A stretch of DNA of 64,000 bases from positions 930,001 through 994,000 of the forward strand of contig OZ345362.1 in NCBI GenBank assembly GCA_977006965.1. The letters run 5' to 3'. Source of the stretch: Phymatolithon calcareum (Eukaryota > Rhodophyta > Florideophyceae > Hapalidiales). The notes under the pieces were generated by a model. It made no database searches and was not told the origin of the DNA. It saw nothing but the letters and a program-made list of their open reading frames with translations. Below are positions 35,034 to 45,730 of this stretch, one piece after another; within the stretch, counting starts at the first letter, position 1; every line of letters begins with the position of its first letter. The position numbers were made by a program, and so were the translations under genes.

Positions 35034-35173
35034 GAAGCAATACAGAATATGGGCAGAGAAACGTTGGACGAAAACGGGAATCGCAAGCCAATGGGCTTGT
35101 TCTTCCGCGGAACAAACACGTTGGATTGCAATTCCCGTTTTCGTTCAACAGTTCTCTGCCCGTATTCTGCTTC
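35034..35173. repeat. 140-bp foldback element
   Basis: Arms of about 58 bases (GAAGCA...ACGAAAACGGGAATCGCAA and its imperfect complement) flank a ~25-base centre. It encodes nothing and lies between the TLC gene and the next frame, so it is probably a small MITE. Confidence 0.7.
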
Positions 35174-35440
35174 AATGTGAAGCATGTTTCGGCAAATGCA
35201 TTAAGGCGATGAAGTTAAATGGGAATATTTTTTGCGGTGAACAGCTGTTCAAGATTCAGTAAATTGACATGACTGAATGTGCAGGTGTGTCATTGGTGGC
35301 CAATGGGCGATTCACGATAAAACGGATAGCCCGCCGTGGCATAGGAGTGCAATCCTATTCTTCACTGAATGGTCCATTGACTGATCCTCTACTGTACTTT
35401 CCAGTGAACAGTCTCAGAAATTGATATGAGGAATCATGAA

Positions 35441-36010
35441 TCAGATGCAATGAAGGCACGGATTCATGTTCGTACTGAGACGGACATCGCGACGGCACAC
35501 AAATTGGCCAATGAACCTTGTGTGTAGCTGCATTTTGCACGAGCGGGATACTTGAATTCGAAAGTAGGATTGAGACTTCGGCACTTTCGAATGGAATTGC
35601 ATTGTGCGCCCCTTGGGGAGATCGGCAACGAGAGCGCGAAAGGCGGCGCATTCTTCTGTACATAAAACCAAGAACAAATTCATCGGCAGAAGAATATATT
35701 TCTTCTTACTACGGCCTGGAGCACGCATAAATTTCTGGTTCAAAATTTTTTCGGGGAGACACCTCCAAACGCAGATCACGGTAAGGAAGGGCCCCAAGAG
35801 TTGGACATCTCGAAGATACGAGCTCGCAAGCAGCACACCTTGAGGCAAAAGGACGCTCTTCGTGGCGAAGTCATCTGCGAAAAGCAAGCGTGGCAACGTT
35901 CTGATGGCTCCGCACGAGTCGATTCCCCGAACAAGGCCTCCGGAGAGGCACGCAGCAACAGGGCAGGCAGCTCGGCAAAACTCGGGAATCGTCAGGAGCA
36001 CCAAAATCAT
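35441..36010 (-). CDS. Candidate small secreted protein, unknown
   Basis: The ATG at 36010 opens 189 codons. The first ~15 residues (MILVLLTIPEFCRA) form a signal-peptide-like core followed by cysteines (ACPVAACLSGG). The rest is mixed, with several further Cys and a second hydrophobic stretch (LLGPFLTVICVW). I recognise no family. The frame is divergent from PEX11, whose start codon is 238 bp away, so the two could share a promoter region. Much of the C-terminal part has poor coding character, so the true gene may be shorter, spliced, or absent. Confidence 0.35.
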   Translation of the reverse strand: MILVLLTIPEFCRAACPVAACLSGGLVRGIDSCGAIRTLPRLLFADDFATKSVLLPQGVLLASSYLRDVQLLGPFLTVICVWRCLPEKILNQKFMRAPGRSKKKYILLPMNLFLVLCTEECAAFRALVADLPKGRTMQFHSKVPKSQSYFRIQVSRSCKMQLHTRFIGQFVCRRDVRLSTNMNPCLHCI

Positions 36011-36248
36011 ACCGAGATTCAAATCACAAAACGATCACCAATGACGTTTCGACAGACGACCGTTTCAAGAGTTTTTCGAAATTTCGAGTGGAACGACAAT
36101 CAGTCTGCCCGCCGAAACAAAACTCGTGACTCTCTCTCCAAAGTGAACGCCGCACCGGAATTGAACCCTGCACTGAAACCGCAATCACCCTTAAGCGAAT
36201 ACCTGCATCATCCATTTGTCCTTCTCCATCTCAATCCATTCTGACACA

Positions 36249-37022
36249 ATGTCCACCAGTTTGGAAACACCGCTGATGACCGCGCTCTCAGCAGAGACGT
36301 GGCACCAAACTCTATCTCGTACCGACGGCCGCGACAAGCTTTTCCGCCTCCTTCAATACACCTGCAAACTAATTCGCGGTCTACAAGCCGGCGCAAATCC
36401 CCCAGAAGCCAACACGGCCGTCGCTCGTGTGGCGGCCCTCGAGTCTGCGCTAGGCACCTCTCGTCAAATCTGGCGTCTATTCAAATGGCTCTCTGTATAC
36501 GCGCGTGCCAAACCGGGTCCTGTCTCCTCCTCCCTGCTCCGTGCACGTGCACCGCCGCTCCCCGATCTCGCAGCTGTGATTGCGGACTCGGCGTTGTTTG
36601 CCTATCTCCTGGCCGATAACGTTGCGTTTGTGCACAAGGCGCGGATTCTGCCGGGGGATACCGCGTTGGCGACGAGACGCGCGGCGAAGTTCTGGCTGGT
36701 GGCCACTTTGGCCAGTTGTGCCGGTGCTGTGTACAATTTGAGTAATATTCGTCGACAGATGCGCGCACTTTCGGAAGCAATGCGAACGGAGAAGGGGGAA
36801 GGAGGTGATAATTCATCGGAGAAGAAGAAGGAATTGGAAATGGTTATTCGGAGATATCGCGTTACTGGAGCAGTTGCTGGAAAGCATCTTGCTGATGCGA
36901 TTGTGGCATTCAGTCTCACTAGGGAGAAACCATTTCATCCGGCCGTTGTCGGAGGGTTTGGAGCAGTCAGTAGTGTTGTCGGGCTCTGGCAGGTTTGGCC
37001 GAGATATATGCCGACGGGGTGA
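36249..37022 (+). CDS. PEX11: Peroxisomal biogenesis factor 11 family protein
   Basis: This 257-residue protein starts at the ATG in CACAATGTCC. The PEX11 signature is near the N-terminus (GRDKLFRLLQYTCKLIRGL), an amphipathic helix that bends the peroxisomal membrane. Further family features follow: SRQIWRLFKWL, LADNVAFVHKARIL, and AKFWLVATLASCAGAVYNL as a membrane segment. The end (HPAVVGGFGAVSSVVGLWQVW) is the second hydrophobic segment typical of PEX11. The role is peroxisome elongation and division. Length and order match the family. An acidic/basic linker rich in Glu and Lys (about residues 185-200) sits between the two membrane parts. No intron is needed. Confidence 0.93.
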   Translation: MSTSLETPLMTALSAETWHQTLSRTDGRDKLFRLLQYTCKLIRGLQAGANPPEANTAVARVAALESALGTSRQIWRLFKWLSVYARAKPGPVSSSLLRARAPPLPDLAAVIADSALFAYLLADNVAFVHKARILPGDTALATRRAAKFWLVATLASCAGAVYNLSNIRRQMRALSEAMRTEKGEGGDNSSEKKKELEMVIRRYRVTGAVAGKHLADAIVAFSLTREKPFHPAVVGGFGAVSSVVGLWQVWPRYMPTG

Positions 37023-37276
37023 GCACTTGTTGTACTACAACGTCTGCATTTGGTGAGAGTTTTGTAGTTATTATCAATGTGTCAAATTCATGCTTTTCTG
37101 CCCACTTTATCTAAATAAAACTGCAAGAGAACGTACTGTACAAACGTCGTGCGCCCAATCTTTGCATAAACACCTAAACATTCTTCCCTCTAAAATGCTA
37201 CTCCCCACAAACAATCAAACAAAACAAGCTAGCACTACTACCTTAACTACACACCACACATCACATGCTCGCATAA

Positions 37277-37576
37277 TCACACAGGGTGTGAATCCACATA
37301 GCGACGCAGGCGCTCCTCATACTTCTGTGAATCGGCAGCCAAAACAACAAACGAAGGCGGATGATCAACGAGACGCGCCGCACGAAGGTCATATTTAGCC
37401 GCAGAGGCGCCGAAGAAAGGTGCCGATGCATCGCCGAGACGCGAAATACGAGCGTTGGCGCGAGCAGAATTCGCACCCGTGAACTTCGGACCGTCACGGA
37501 AGCGAGCACGCTGCGCTGCGTGCGCGCCCAGGTCCGCCGTCTGCGGAACGTATGTCGTGCGCATGCTGCCTTCCAT
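37277..37576 (-). CDS. Small protein of unknown function (99 aa)
   Basis: The ATG at 37576 gives MEGSMRTTYVPQTADLGAHA and an Ala/Arg-rich protein ending YEERLRRYVDSHPV. It is basic, without a signal peptide or membrane segment. Codon use is GC-rich and resembles that of the neighbouring PEX11 and cysteine synthase genes, and there is no disruption. Upstream is a short CA-rich leader. It converges with PEX11, 254 bp apart. I do not recognise a family; it may be a mitochondrial or ribosome-associated small subunit, but nothing in the sequence proves that. Confidence 0.55.
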   Translation of the reverse strand: MEGSMRTTYVPQTADLGAHAAQRARFRDGPKFTGANSARANARISRLGDASAPFFGASAAKYDLRAARLVDHPPSFVVLAADSQKYEERLRRYVDSHPV

Positions 37577-40286
37577 TATTCTTCGGTGATGCAGAATGTT
37601 CGGCTGCGATCGTGTGTGTGTGTGTGCGCAGTGCGCGGGTGTTGGCGTAGGTGAATTGCGGTGGTGGGATGGTGGCGGGTTAGAATGGCATTCGCAGATA
37701 TGGTGCGCCCGGAATTGAGATATTGTACTGTTGAAATCTGGCAATACGGAGCGCAGTGGACGATGCGCGCGATCATAATGTAGAAGGCGATTGGTGCTGG
37801 GAATGGTGCTCACATGTCTGCGACACGTCACACTACACTGGGGGCCCAAAAATTACCCAGGATCCAAAAATGTGGAGTTTGCAAACTCTATCACCAGAGT
37901 TTTTGGGTCATACTTTGTCAACAGCAGTTTTAGAACTTCTGTTTTATAGTTTTAGAGGTCTCCATAATGCATTTCCGACCGGAGTTGGTTTTCTTCATTC
38001 AGCGGTGCCTTGGAACTGTAGTTTCATGAACTCAGAATTGACACCTGCCACAGTTCTACTGCGAAGCAGAAAGAAAATATTTGTCAAAGTCTTTTGGGTG
38101 CGCTAAAGTGATGTGATAAGGATCTGGCTAGCCGAAGTTTAAGGCGTATCACAGAGTTTATACTGTAGCCTCCTGCAGCTTAGCCGCATGTAATGCAAAC
38201 AAATCGATGCGACCGCGGCGCCGTACACGTGCAAGTGTGATCGAGTCAACTTGGTATTTAATCTCGTGTCCGGGTCCATAGTACGGGAGCACGAAATCGA
38301 CACTTTCGCACGTGCGCAAGTGGTGGAATTTGTTTTACCATCAATTTCATTGTGTGCTGACGGTCCTGTCGAACAACAACACGAGATCAAGGCCCTGAGA
38401 AGAGACAATGGCTCCAAAGAACTACCAGCTGACCTACCACACGGTCTTGAAGAACGCCGATATCGGACCAGGCGGCGCTCGTGCATTCTAAGAATGCGTC
38501 CAAGCCGGTACCATCGTAGGTCCCTGTTGCACATGTCTATCATCATGTGTATTTCCGCGACACATTGCGATCTTACACGAGACTTTCATAGTGCTTTAAC
38601 TCCATGCATGTCCTTGATCCGAGCTTATGTGATACTGCGACTACGACCGACACAGCCTGGGTATGTCTATTTCCATTCAATGACTTCTTTGCTTCGCGGT
38701 CCAACACTATCTTGCACTCTAACACAAAAAGCCTGTTGTACATGTCGATCATCATGTGTATTTCCACGACTTTTCCCAAACCGTTCCGCGATGCATTGCG
38801 ATCTTACCCGAGACTTTTTATTGTGCTTCAGGCCGCTCTTGCCCAGGACGCCCTATTTGGGATCTCGTACAAATATTCGGAATGCATTGAACTGGACACA
38901 CAATATGGGACAAGCAGGCAAACTACATGAAGAAGCTGGGAATCGTCAGTGTCATAAGCCATGTTTGTACATCGTTTACTCGTTCAACGTTCTCTTCCCT
39001 CTATTTTTTCCAACAGGACATGCTGTGCAAGTCGTTAATTTTCCGTTTCCATGCATTGTATACCAATCGCGGTAGCCACTCGCCGATTGACAATCTGGAC
39101 TAATACATGCTGTTCTTGTCGGCTCCACTAAGCGAGCTAACTTGGTGAGAACATGCAAGATCACCTGCTTCACGTCACCATACTATTACTGTTTTGAGTT
39201 ATGGACCCCCATCTTACGCCGAAGCAAAACTGATCCCTTAAGATGGTAATTTTTTTAAAATAATAAACATTTATGTGCTCCGTCGTTCGTTTAACGTTCA
39301 CGCAGATTTATTCCAACTTTCCCACCACGGAAGATTTCTCCGCTTTGTGTGTCCTGCATTACTCCTCGCAGTGCAGTCTATTTGATGCTCCAGGTGCAAC
39401 TTTTAGGTGCCGTCCTCTCAACTGCACTACGACATCAGTGGATGCTCCTGCCACAGAAGCCTGTAAACTCCGCTGCAGTGTCTTGCTTAAATTCCGCCAA
39501 CAGAACGGACGTATGGAGTCTCAAAACCTTCACCTTTGTGCACGCCAACAGGGATCTCTTAACTCCAGCTAGCCACATCCTCAAGACTTCAGTTTGTGTC
39601 ATACTCAGACTGGGCCCACAGGAATATTCACGTGGAGTTAAATCTTCATTTTTGCGCCTCCAGTGTAGCAGTGTTGATCGAGAAATGAGGCATTCCATCC
39701 CGAATGGGCACGGCCAGGAGTTGCTGGATCTACGTTTTATTCCAGTTAAAATTAATCAACATAATGTTACGCCGGACCCCGACCGAAGAAAGTTCTGCGT
39801 TCTGATTCCGATGTCTCTCGTCTGCTATGCTGTATAATGCGAAATGATAAACAACATCTGATCTGAGCAATTTCGTCTTTCGAAACGAACCCACGGTTGA
39901 TTGCGGGACAAGGAAAAAGAATTCACCGGTATTGTAAAAAGTGCATTCGGTATCTCATTCGAAGAATAGGGCGTTTCTTGAGCTTCACGGGCGTCTATTT
40001 TCACAAAGCACTGGGAGTTCGGTGTCAGTACTCACATCCAGGTTTGGATTTGGATGCACGTGCTTGTTGAAATTCGACGAAATCCCCCCCCTCCCTCTCC
40101 ACTCTTTTTGACATACTTTTTACTTCATGCCGCTGTTTTGCAAATTGTTCTTCAGCACAACCTGGAGAAAGTTCTAATTTCAGCGACTCTTCAGCAGCAA
40201 TGTAGATGACGTTGCATCGTCCGCATCGAATGCTCGATCTCTACCAAAGTCGTAATATCTTCCATTCTGATACCTCTCCTTTACGC
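37577..40286. other. Intergenic stretch without a supported gene
   Basis: Several open frames of 60-270 codons exist but none has a domain. A short frame with strong codon bias (ATG at 38409, 27 codons, MAPKNYQLTYHTVLKNADIG) could be a gene fragment. A direct repeat lies at 38523-38829. Confidence 0.4.
38523..38829 (+). repeat. Imperfect direct repeat, two units
   Basis: A unit starting CCTGTTG(C/T)ACATGTC at 38523 recurs at 38733. Both run through ATCATCATGTGTATTTCC, CATTGCGATCTTAC and GAGACTTT. Unit 2 has about 16 extra bases. Confidence 0.65.
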
Positions 40287-40294
40287 AGTGGGGA
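40287..40294 (+). repeat. 8-bp target duplication, left copy (AGTGGGGA)
   Basis: Directly precedes the hAT-2 end CAGGGGTCGG at 40295. The same eight bases directly follow the hAT-2 end at 54172. The standalone hAT copy starting at 40295 is followed by CCCTTGGG instead, so this duplication belongs to the whole 13.9-kb block. Confidence 0.85.
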
Positions 40295-40848
40295 CAGGGG
40301 TCGGTTAAAATGGATTGACATTGCAATGAATTGCAATCCTCAATAGAAATCGAAGATTGGGTCATTCTGCAGCATTGCAAGTTGCATTGCGCCATCTTTG
40401 GTGATTTCAATACCGATTGCTGAAGTGGCTACACTAATTTTGGTACCCTAACTACGTACCAGTCGTGCGCCAGCTGACCACGAATCGTCGACATCCCGGC
40501 AACAGTACATGTAAGGCATACTTTCCTTGATTATACCGTGCTGGCTATATTCTTACAACGTCACTGTCGATTCCACGTGATAACAGCATATGTAAGGCAA
40601 ACCCTTATCATATTGTACCTTGCTGGCTGCTCATTTGCAACCTGGCGTGAATGTGCGGCTGTTTCTGTTGTAGTGTTTTATGCTTTACATGACCATTAAA
40701 CGATATTCATCGCCCGAGATCATTGCAATTAGGATTTCTACGACTACCAGTATTGCAATTCGCATTGCATCGCCGTGTGAGACGCCCTCCGCATTGGGTA
40801 TTGCATCTTTTTCTCCAATCGCTTGCAATGGCATTGTTCGGATCCCTG
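40295..40848 (+). mobile_element. hAT-2 copy 1, nonautonomous (554 bp)
   Basis: Ends CAGGGGTCGG and CCGGATCCCTG (second one read on the plus strand as ...CGGATCCCTG). TTGCAAT and ATTGCATTGC motifs are dense near both ends. It has no transposase segment; the middle matches the noncoding parts of copies 2 and 3. Its right end is joined to a LINE-B fragment (CCCTTGGG follows), so it once sat inside that retrotransposon; the left half of that site is absent. Confidence 0.8.
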
Positions 40849-41033
40849 CCCTTGGGGGACGCCTCTGTCCTCTATGAACCAATTCTTGTTGCTGTCTCCC
40901 GCCGTGAGGATCCAGGAGGGCAATAGGAATGCTTCACAAATGTCGCTGATGGCCTTAGGTAAGACCAGTCTCATCCGTTCCTGGAGCAGTTTCCTAGGTA
41001 CAATATCATATGCGGCTTTGAGGTCGAGGACTG
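40849..41033 (-). pseudogene. LINE-B reverse transcriptase fragment
   Basis: Minus-strand translation gives RLVLPKAISDICEAFLLPSWILTAGD and NWFIEDRGVPQG, nearly identical to the same part of the copy at 20.4-22.8 kb. Only this piece is left. Confidence 0.8.
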
Positions 41034-41547
41034 CTCAATACCGGTGCTCCTCTCAAGTGCCTATAGTGGAGGTGCTCCTCATGTGCGGGCTGTGCTTGTG
41101 CCGGATTCGAGTTCCGTCTCGTTAGTGTTACTGTCCTTTCTCGTTCCTCGTCGCCGCAAGATTTACCGGCCAGTAGTCTATACATTCTCAGTCGCTTACC
41201 GTGGGCCGTGTTAGTTGGTAAGCTATCTGACCTCCCCATATGGGTGTCCGCTTACCTGCCCATGGTGGGTCATCTTCAATCTAGTTTATTGTCTCTGTTT
41301 AGTACTTAGGCTCTTCGACCAACCTCAGAAGGTGAGGGTATCGATCATGGACCAACAAGTATCATCCATCGACTGTCTACGATGGAGTATCGACATCGAT
41401 CAACGACCAAGTAAACCTCTTCACTCAACCCCACACATCTGAGCTGTCATTGTTGGAGCACGCATATCCAGCCATTCCCATGGCGGCCCCTGGCATGACC
41501 GGTTCTACACTGTCCACCCGAGCAAATTCTCAGCATACGTCTCAAGT
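41034..41547. other. Unclassified segment, possible LTR and leader of a copia-like element
   Basis: About 0.5 kb between two LINE fragments. It starts TGCTCAATACCGG and contains GGTATCGATCATGG near 41338, which resembles a copia primer-binding site followed by a start codon and 31 open codons. There is no second LTR, so the assignment is weak. Confidence 0.3.
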
Positions 41548-42162
41548 GTGTGTAAGGCGGAAGAAGACTGGAATCTGCCGTTGCGTACGTTTGCACTCAA
41601 TAGGGCAATGAAGCGGCACATCGCAAGAGCATTCAACAGAGCACCGAAGGGGAAGGCGGTAGGTCCTGACGGAATTGCGGTCGAAATGTTGTACGCGAAT
41701 AAAGAAGCGGGGCTCGAAATAATGCTAGGAACATGCGGGAGACTCAAATGTCTTCCTCAGCCATGGCGCCAAGCAACTCTGATTCCCTTATACAAGAAAG
41801 GCCCAGTTCATGCCGCAGCAAACTAAAGGTCCATATCTCTTTTAAGTCAAGTCAGGAAAATCATTGACTCAGCTCTAGATGCATACATACGCGAGAACTA
41901 CCGCTTCAATAAGGTTCAGCTGGGTTTTCGGAAAGACAGAAGCACATATCTCGATATACTCCGAGCAAAAAGTACAATGAAAAAGGGTCATCTATTCATG
42001 GCAGTTCTTGACCTATCCGCGGCATACGATAGTGTGCCCAGGGATATCCTCATGAAGACGCTGACGGAGAAACTTCCTGAAGAGATAACAAGGATGGTTG
42101 CGTACCTGTTAAAACCCTCGTGGGTCACATCAGCTGGAGACGAGACCAAAATGTGGTGTATC

Positions 42163-42620
42163 TGTGAATGATTGCGAGATTGCAAGACTGTTCTTCTGGT
42201 GTCTAGATTGTCTTGCTACTATCCAGGAATATGTGCTTCCTGGTGAGGTTGCAAGAGCTCTAGGTTTCGTGTCCTGCAATTCTTGTGTCTACTGTAATGA
42301 CTTATTGCGTGGCTACAAGAACGTTCATCTGGTGTCTTGATTGTCTTGTTACTATCCAGGAATATGTGCTTCCTGGTGAGGTTACAATTGCTTTTGTTTG
42401 CGTGGCCTGCAATTCTTGAATGTGCTGTACCATGCAATAACTGGACTGTGTTACTCATGTCTGTTTAGACTGTTCTCACTTCCCTACATAAGCCAACGAT
42501 TACCGTAGTTTGTTCTAGTGACAGAGCAACAGATACGAGCTCATGATACCGAGCTCTAAGAAGGTTACACTTGATAAACTGATTGTTCATGTGTTTATCT
42601 GATTGTTCCCTTTATTCAAA
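42163..42620 (+). mobile_element. Probable solo LTR in LINE-A
   Basis: A 458-bp insert splits the LINE-A frame at MWC/IIDRGVPQG. GTATC is present directly before it (42158-42162) and directly after it (42621-42625), a 5-bp duplication. The insert begins TGTGAATG and ends TTATTCAAA. It contains a TATA-like TACATAAG and a 47-base internal repeat (at about 42212 and 42345). No coding region remains. The end is not a perfect TG...CA, so the call is moderate. Confidence 0.5.
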
Positions 42621-43067
42621 GTATCATCGACCGAGGAGTGCCTCAAGGTTCCCCGCTTAATCCATGCCTATACAATATATTCATGGACACATTCGCAGAA
42701 GCCATCTCCAAGACAGACGGAAACGTCTCAGACAGCCCAGTGCAATTGTTCGCAGATAATGTTCAGCTTCAAGCGAAAACAGGACGAGGAATGCAGAAAC
42801 TTTTTGATATAGCGACCATTTGGGCAAGCGAAACTGGCATGAAATGGAACACAAAACCAGGAAAAAGCGAAGTTCTTAAGTACAAAAAGCTTCAGAAGCA
42901 CACCTTTTACTTAGCGGGACGAGAACTGCATCAAGCCTGGAGACTCTCGTATCTTGGGGTAAGCATGAATAACAATGGTGTTACAGATGACACGGCCATA
43001 GCAAGAGTTCGAAATGCTGCAGGATGCATACATAAGCTTCGGGAGCTTGGAGTGAATGTTCGTGGAT

Positions 43068-45315
43068 CAGGGATCGGAACAATGCCATTGCAAGCGATTG
43101 GAGAGAAAGATACAATACCCAATGCGGAGGGCGTCTCACACGGCGATGCAATGCGAATTCCAATACTGGTAGTTGTAGAAATCCTAATTGCAATTATGTC
43201 GGGCGATGAATATCGTTTAATGGTCATGTAAAGAATAAAACACTACAACAGAAACAGCCACACATTCACGGCACTACAAAGCCCAACTACAAGACACAAA
43301 GCACTCCCATTAGACACTATACGAAATTTTGTGTCCCACAAGGGTCCCCTCTCAGTCTAAGCCTCTACAACATCTTCATGGATGAATTCGCAGCGCGAAT
43401 GAGCCGGGCATCAAAAACCTGGGCTGAAGTACCAGCTATCCTCTTCGCAGACGATGTTCTTCTCTCTGCGAAATCACCCGCTGCGCTGCAAGGACTATTG
43501 GATATAGCTACCCAATGGGCACAAGAGCGAGATATGACTTGGAACACTAAACAAGGGAAAAGCGAAGTCCTCGAACGAGGAAACATTGGGCAAGACATTC
43601 AAGCTAGCGAACAAGGTACTAGAACAAGTTCCGGAGGTCACGTACCTTGGAGTATCCCTAGACCCCGGAGGAGTCACAGATACGTTAATGATGCAACGAC
43701 TAAAGAAAGCAAGGACGGCCGTGTACGAGTTGCGTACACTGGGAGTGTTCAAGAAAGGGCTGAGTATACAGAAGTGTATTCAGATATACAAGGCGCTAGT
43801 ACAGCCACGCTGGGAGTACGCAATGCACTTAACGCCCTGGACAGAAGACGTACAAAATGCTGTCAAGGAAGTAGAAGCAACATTCTTCAATCAAGTATTC
43901 GGGCCACTGGCCCGAGGAAGGACGGATAGGCTCCGTCTCCTGTGCCGGATCCAGGCGGCCGCACATCGACGAGAAATCTTGGCCTTCAAAATGCTGAGAA
44001 GAAACAAGGCGAAAGAACGTATGTATTCAAAAGAAGTGCCCGAAAGAAGAAACAACCATGAATGGCAGTACACGAGGAAAGATATCGCCGCGATGGAGAC
44101 CAGAGAGCCGTTCGGTGAAGCTGTAAAGCATATCCAAACAAACCAATCTTCGCAAACACTTCGATCGAAATTTCTGGAAATGGAAGGAGACCGCCTAGAA
44201 TCGAAGCGGAAAAGAAAGATACCATACGACAAGACAAGAGAATTGCCGGCAATCCTCAAGTTCCCCAAGGTGAAGCACAGACAACTCACGCTGCAGTATG
44301 CCTGTGGCAGATTCCCACAGGTGTCAACAACAAGTATGACTGAAGAATTCGGCACCAGAGCCAGAGAGCATATGGAGACCCTTGAACGCACGCTAGCAAG
44401 GTACGAACTCGAAGGAGAAAAACGACTGGAAACAGAAAAGGCGCTAGATGAGCTCTTACTATTTAGCAAGACACTCATAGAACGCATGGAGACCGAAGAA
44501 GGCCTGTATTAATACGCAGAATGCAAGACAAAAAGTGATCGAGTCCAAGCACCAACAATCCCGTAGAGGACTGAAATAGGACTACTTTGAGTCCTGAGTT
44601 TTCCCGTCCGCCATTCTGGTGGACGTTTTGTGAGCTACACAAAGGTAGGTAGCATCAGAGGAAGCCTTGCCCATATCTTCGGAAGTCTGTGGGGCTTCTA
44701 AATAAACTTGAAAGGAAAAAAAAACTATACGACATTTCTACGTTAATTTCATTGTCTCTCATACGCACGTTCGCATTTTCCTAACGATTCCCGGTGATAG
44801 CTTTGCATACCAGCTCCGCGTCCCAAAAGCGGTTGTTATCTTTCAAGAACACTAACGCTTCGAACAGTTGAGGAGTCATCTTCCGTCTGTTCTCGGTTAG
44901 AACGTATTTCGCAATACTCTAGAGGCGCTCTACCTCTGCAACCGAACCCATGACAAAATCACAGTTGACATAGTCTTCCTCCCGTCCTCCCGTTTTACGA
45001 CGCTTAGCAAGACGATGTATCATGGACGGGGTCTCTGTTCACATGTCTTCTTCCACACGAGTAACAATTTCGTTAATCGACTTAGCTAGTATGCCTTACA
45101 TGTACTGTTGCCGGGATGTCGACGATTCGTGGTCAGCTGGCGCACGACTGGTACGTAGTTAGGGTACCTAAATTAGTGTATCCACTTCAGCAATCGGTAT
45201 TGAAATCGCCAAAGATGGCGCAATGCAACTTGCAATGCTGCAGAATGACCCAGTCTTCTATTTCTATTGAGGATTGCAATTCATGGCAATGTCAATTCAT
45301 TTTAACCGACCCCTG
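43068..45315 (-). mobile_element. hAT-2 copy 2, with nested LINE-B
   Basis: Ends at 43068 (CAGGGATCGGAACAATGCC) and 45315 (minus strand CAGGGGTCGGTTAAAATG). The flanks are TCGTGGAT (43060-43067) and TCGAGGAT (45316-45323), an 8-bp duplication with one mismatch. Removing the element restores the LINE-A frame at NVRGFKPET. It carries the transposase C-terminus on the minus strand (about 44781-45083) and is split by LINE-B at 43325. Compared with copy 3 it lacks about 100 bp near 45088 that copies 1 and 3 both keep. Confidence 0.85.
43325..44723 (+). mobile_element. LINE-B insertion, 1,399 bp, 5'-truncated
   Basis: ACTATACGA lies at 43316-43324 and 44724-44732; the insert ends GGAAAAAAAA. The right arm keeps the empty site (TCGTATAGT, 53928-53936). 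Two overlapping frames hold the protein: 43325-43610 has SLYNIFMDEFAARM and AILFADDVLLSAK; 43586-44512 has PEVTYLGVSLDPGG, VQPRWEYAMHLTPW, VFGPLARGRTDRLRLLCRI and RKIPYDKTRELPAIL. A single frame change separates them. The catalytic FADD is intact but the first half of the reverse transcriptase is missing. Confidence 0.9.
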
Positions 45316-45730
45316 TCGAGGATTCAAACCGGAGACATGCATCAGGATCTTTAAGTCACTAATTATCCCGAAATGGGAGTATGGGATACACGTTACTCCA
45401 ATGACAAATCGATTGCCTTCGGCAATCGAGTCGGCAGAGGGCTTGTTCTACAAGATTTTTTTCGGAAAATATACTGAACACCGCCGGGACCGAATGTGAG
45501 TTCTGTGCCGACTGGGATCACCAAATATGAGGAGACGTCATCAAGCAGATAAGTTTGCATTAAGCCTGGTGAAACACAAAAAGCGCCTTGAAGAAACAGA
45601 AGAGTACTTTGGAAGAGATGAGGACATGAAGGAAGCAATGAAGGATATTGAATATCTCAAGATGTATGAAGACTTGCGGCAAGCCCTTCAGAAAGCCCAG
45701 GAGGGATCTGTAACGAATAAGAGGAGGAGA

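Noticed and set aside
35355-35663. Overlapping frames around the 3' half of the secreted candidate
   Set aside because: They are alternative frames of the same stretch without protein-like pattern.
38251-39075. 274-codon open frame on the plus strand
   Set aside because: It crosses a direct repeat, shows no domain and has uneven composition; length alone is not evidence.
39349-39837. 162-codon frame on the plus strand
   Set aside because: No motif, no conserved neighbour, and competing frames in the same place.
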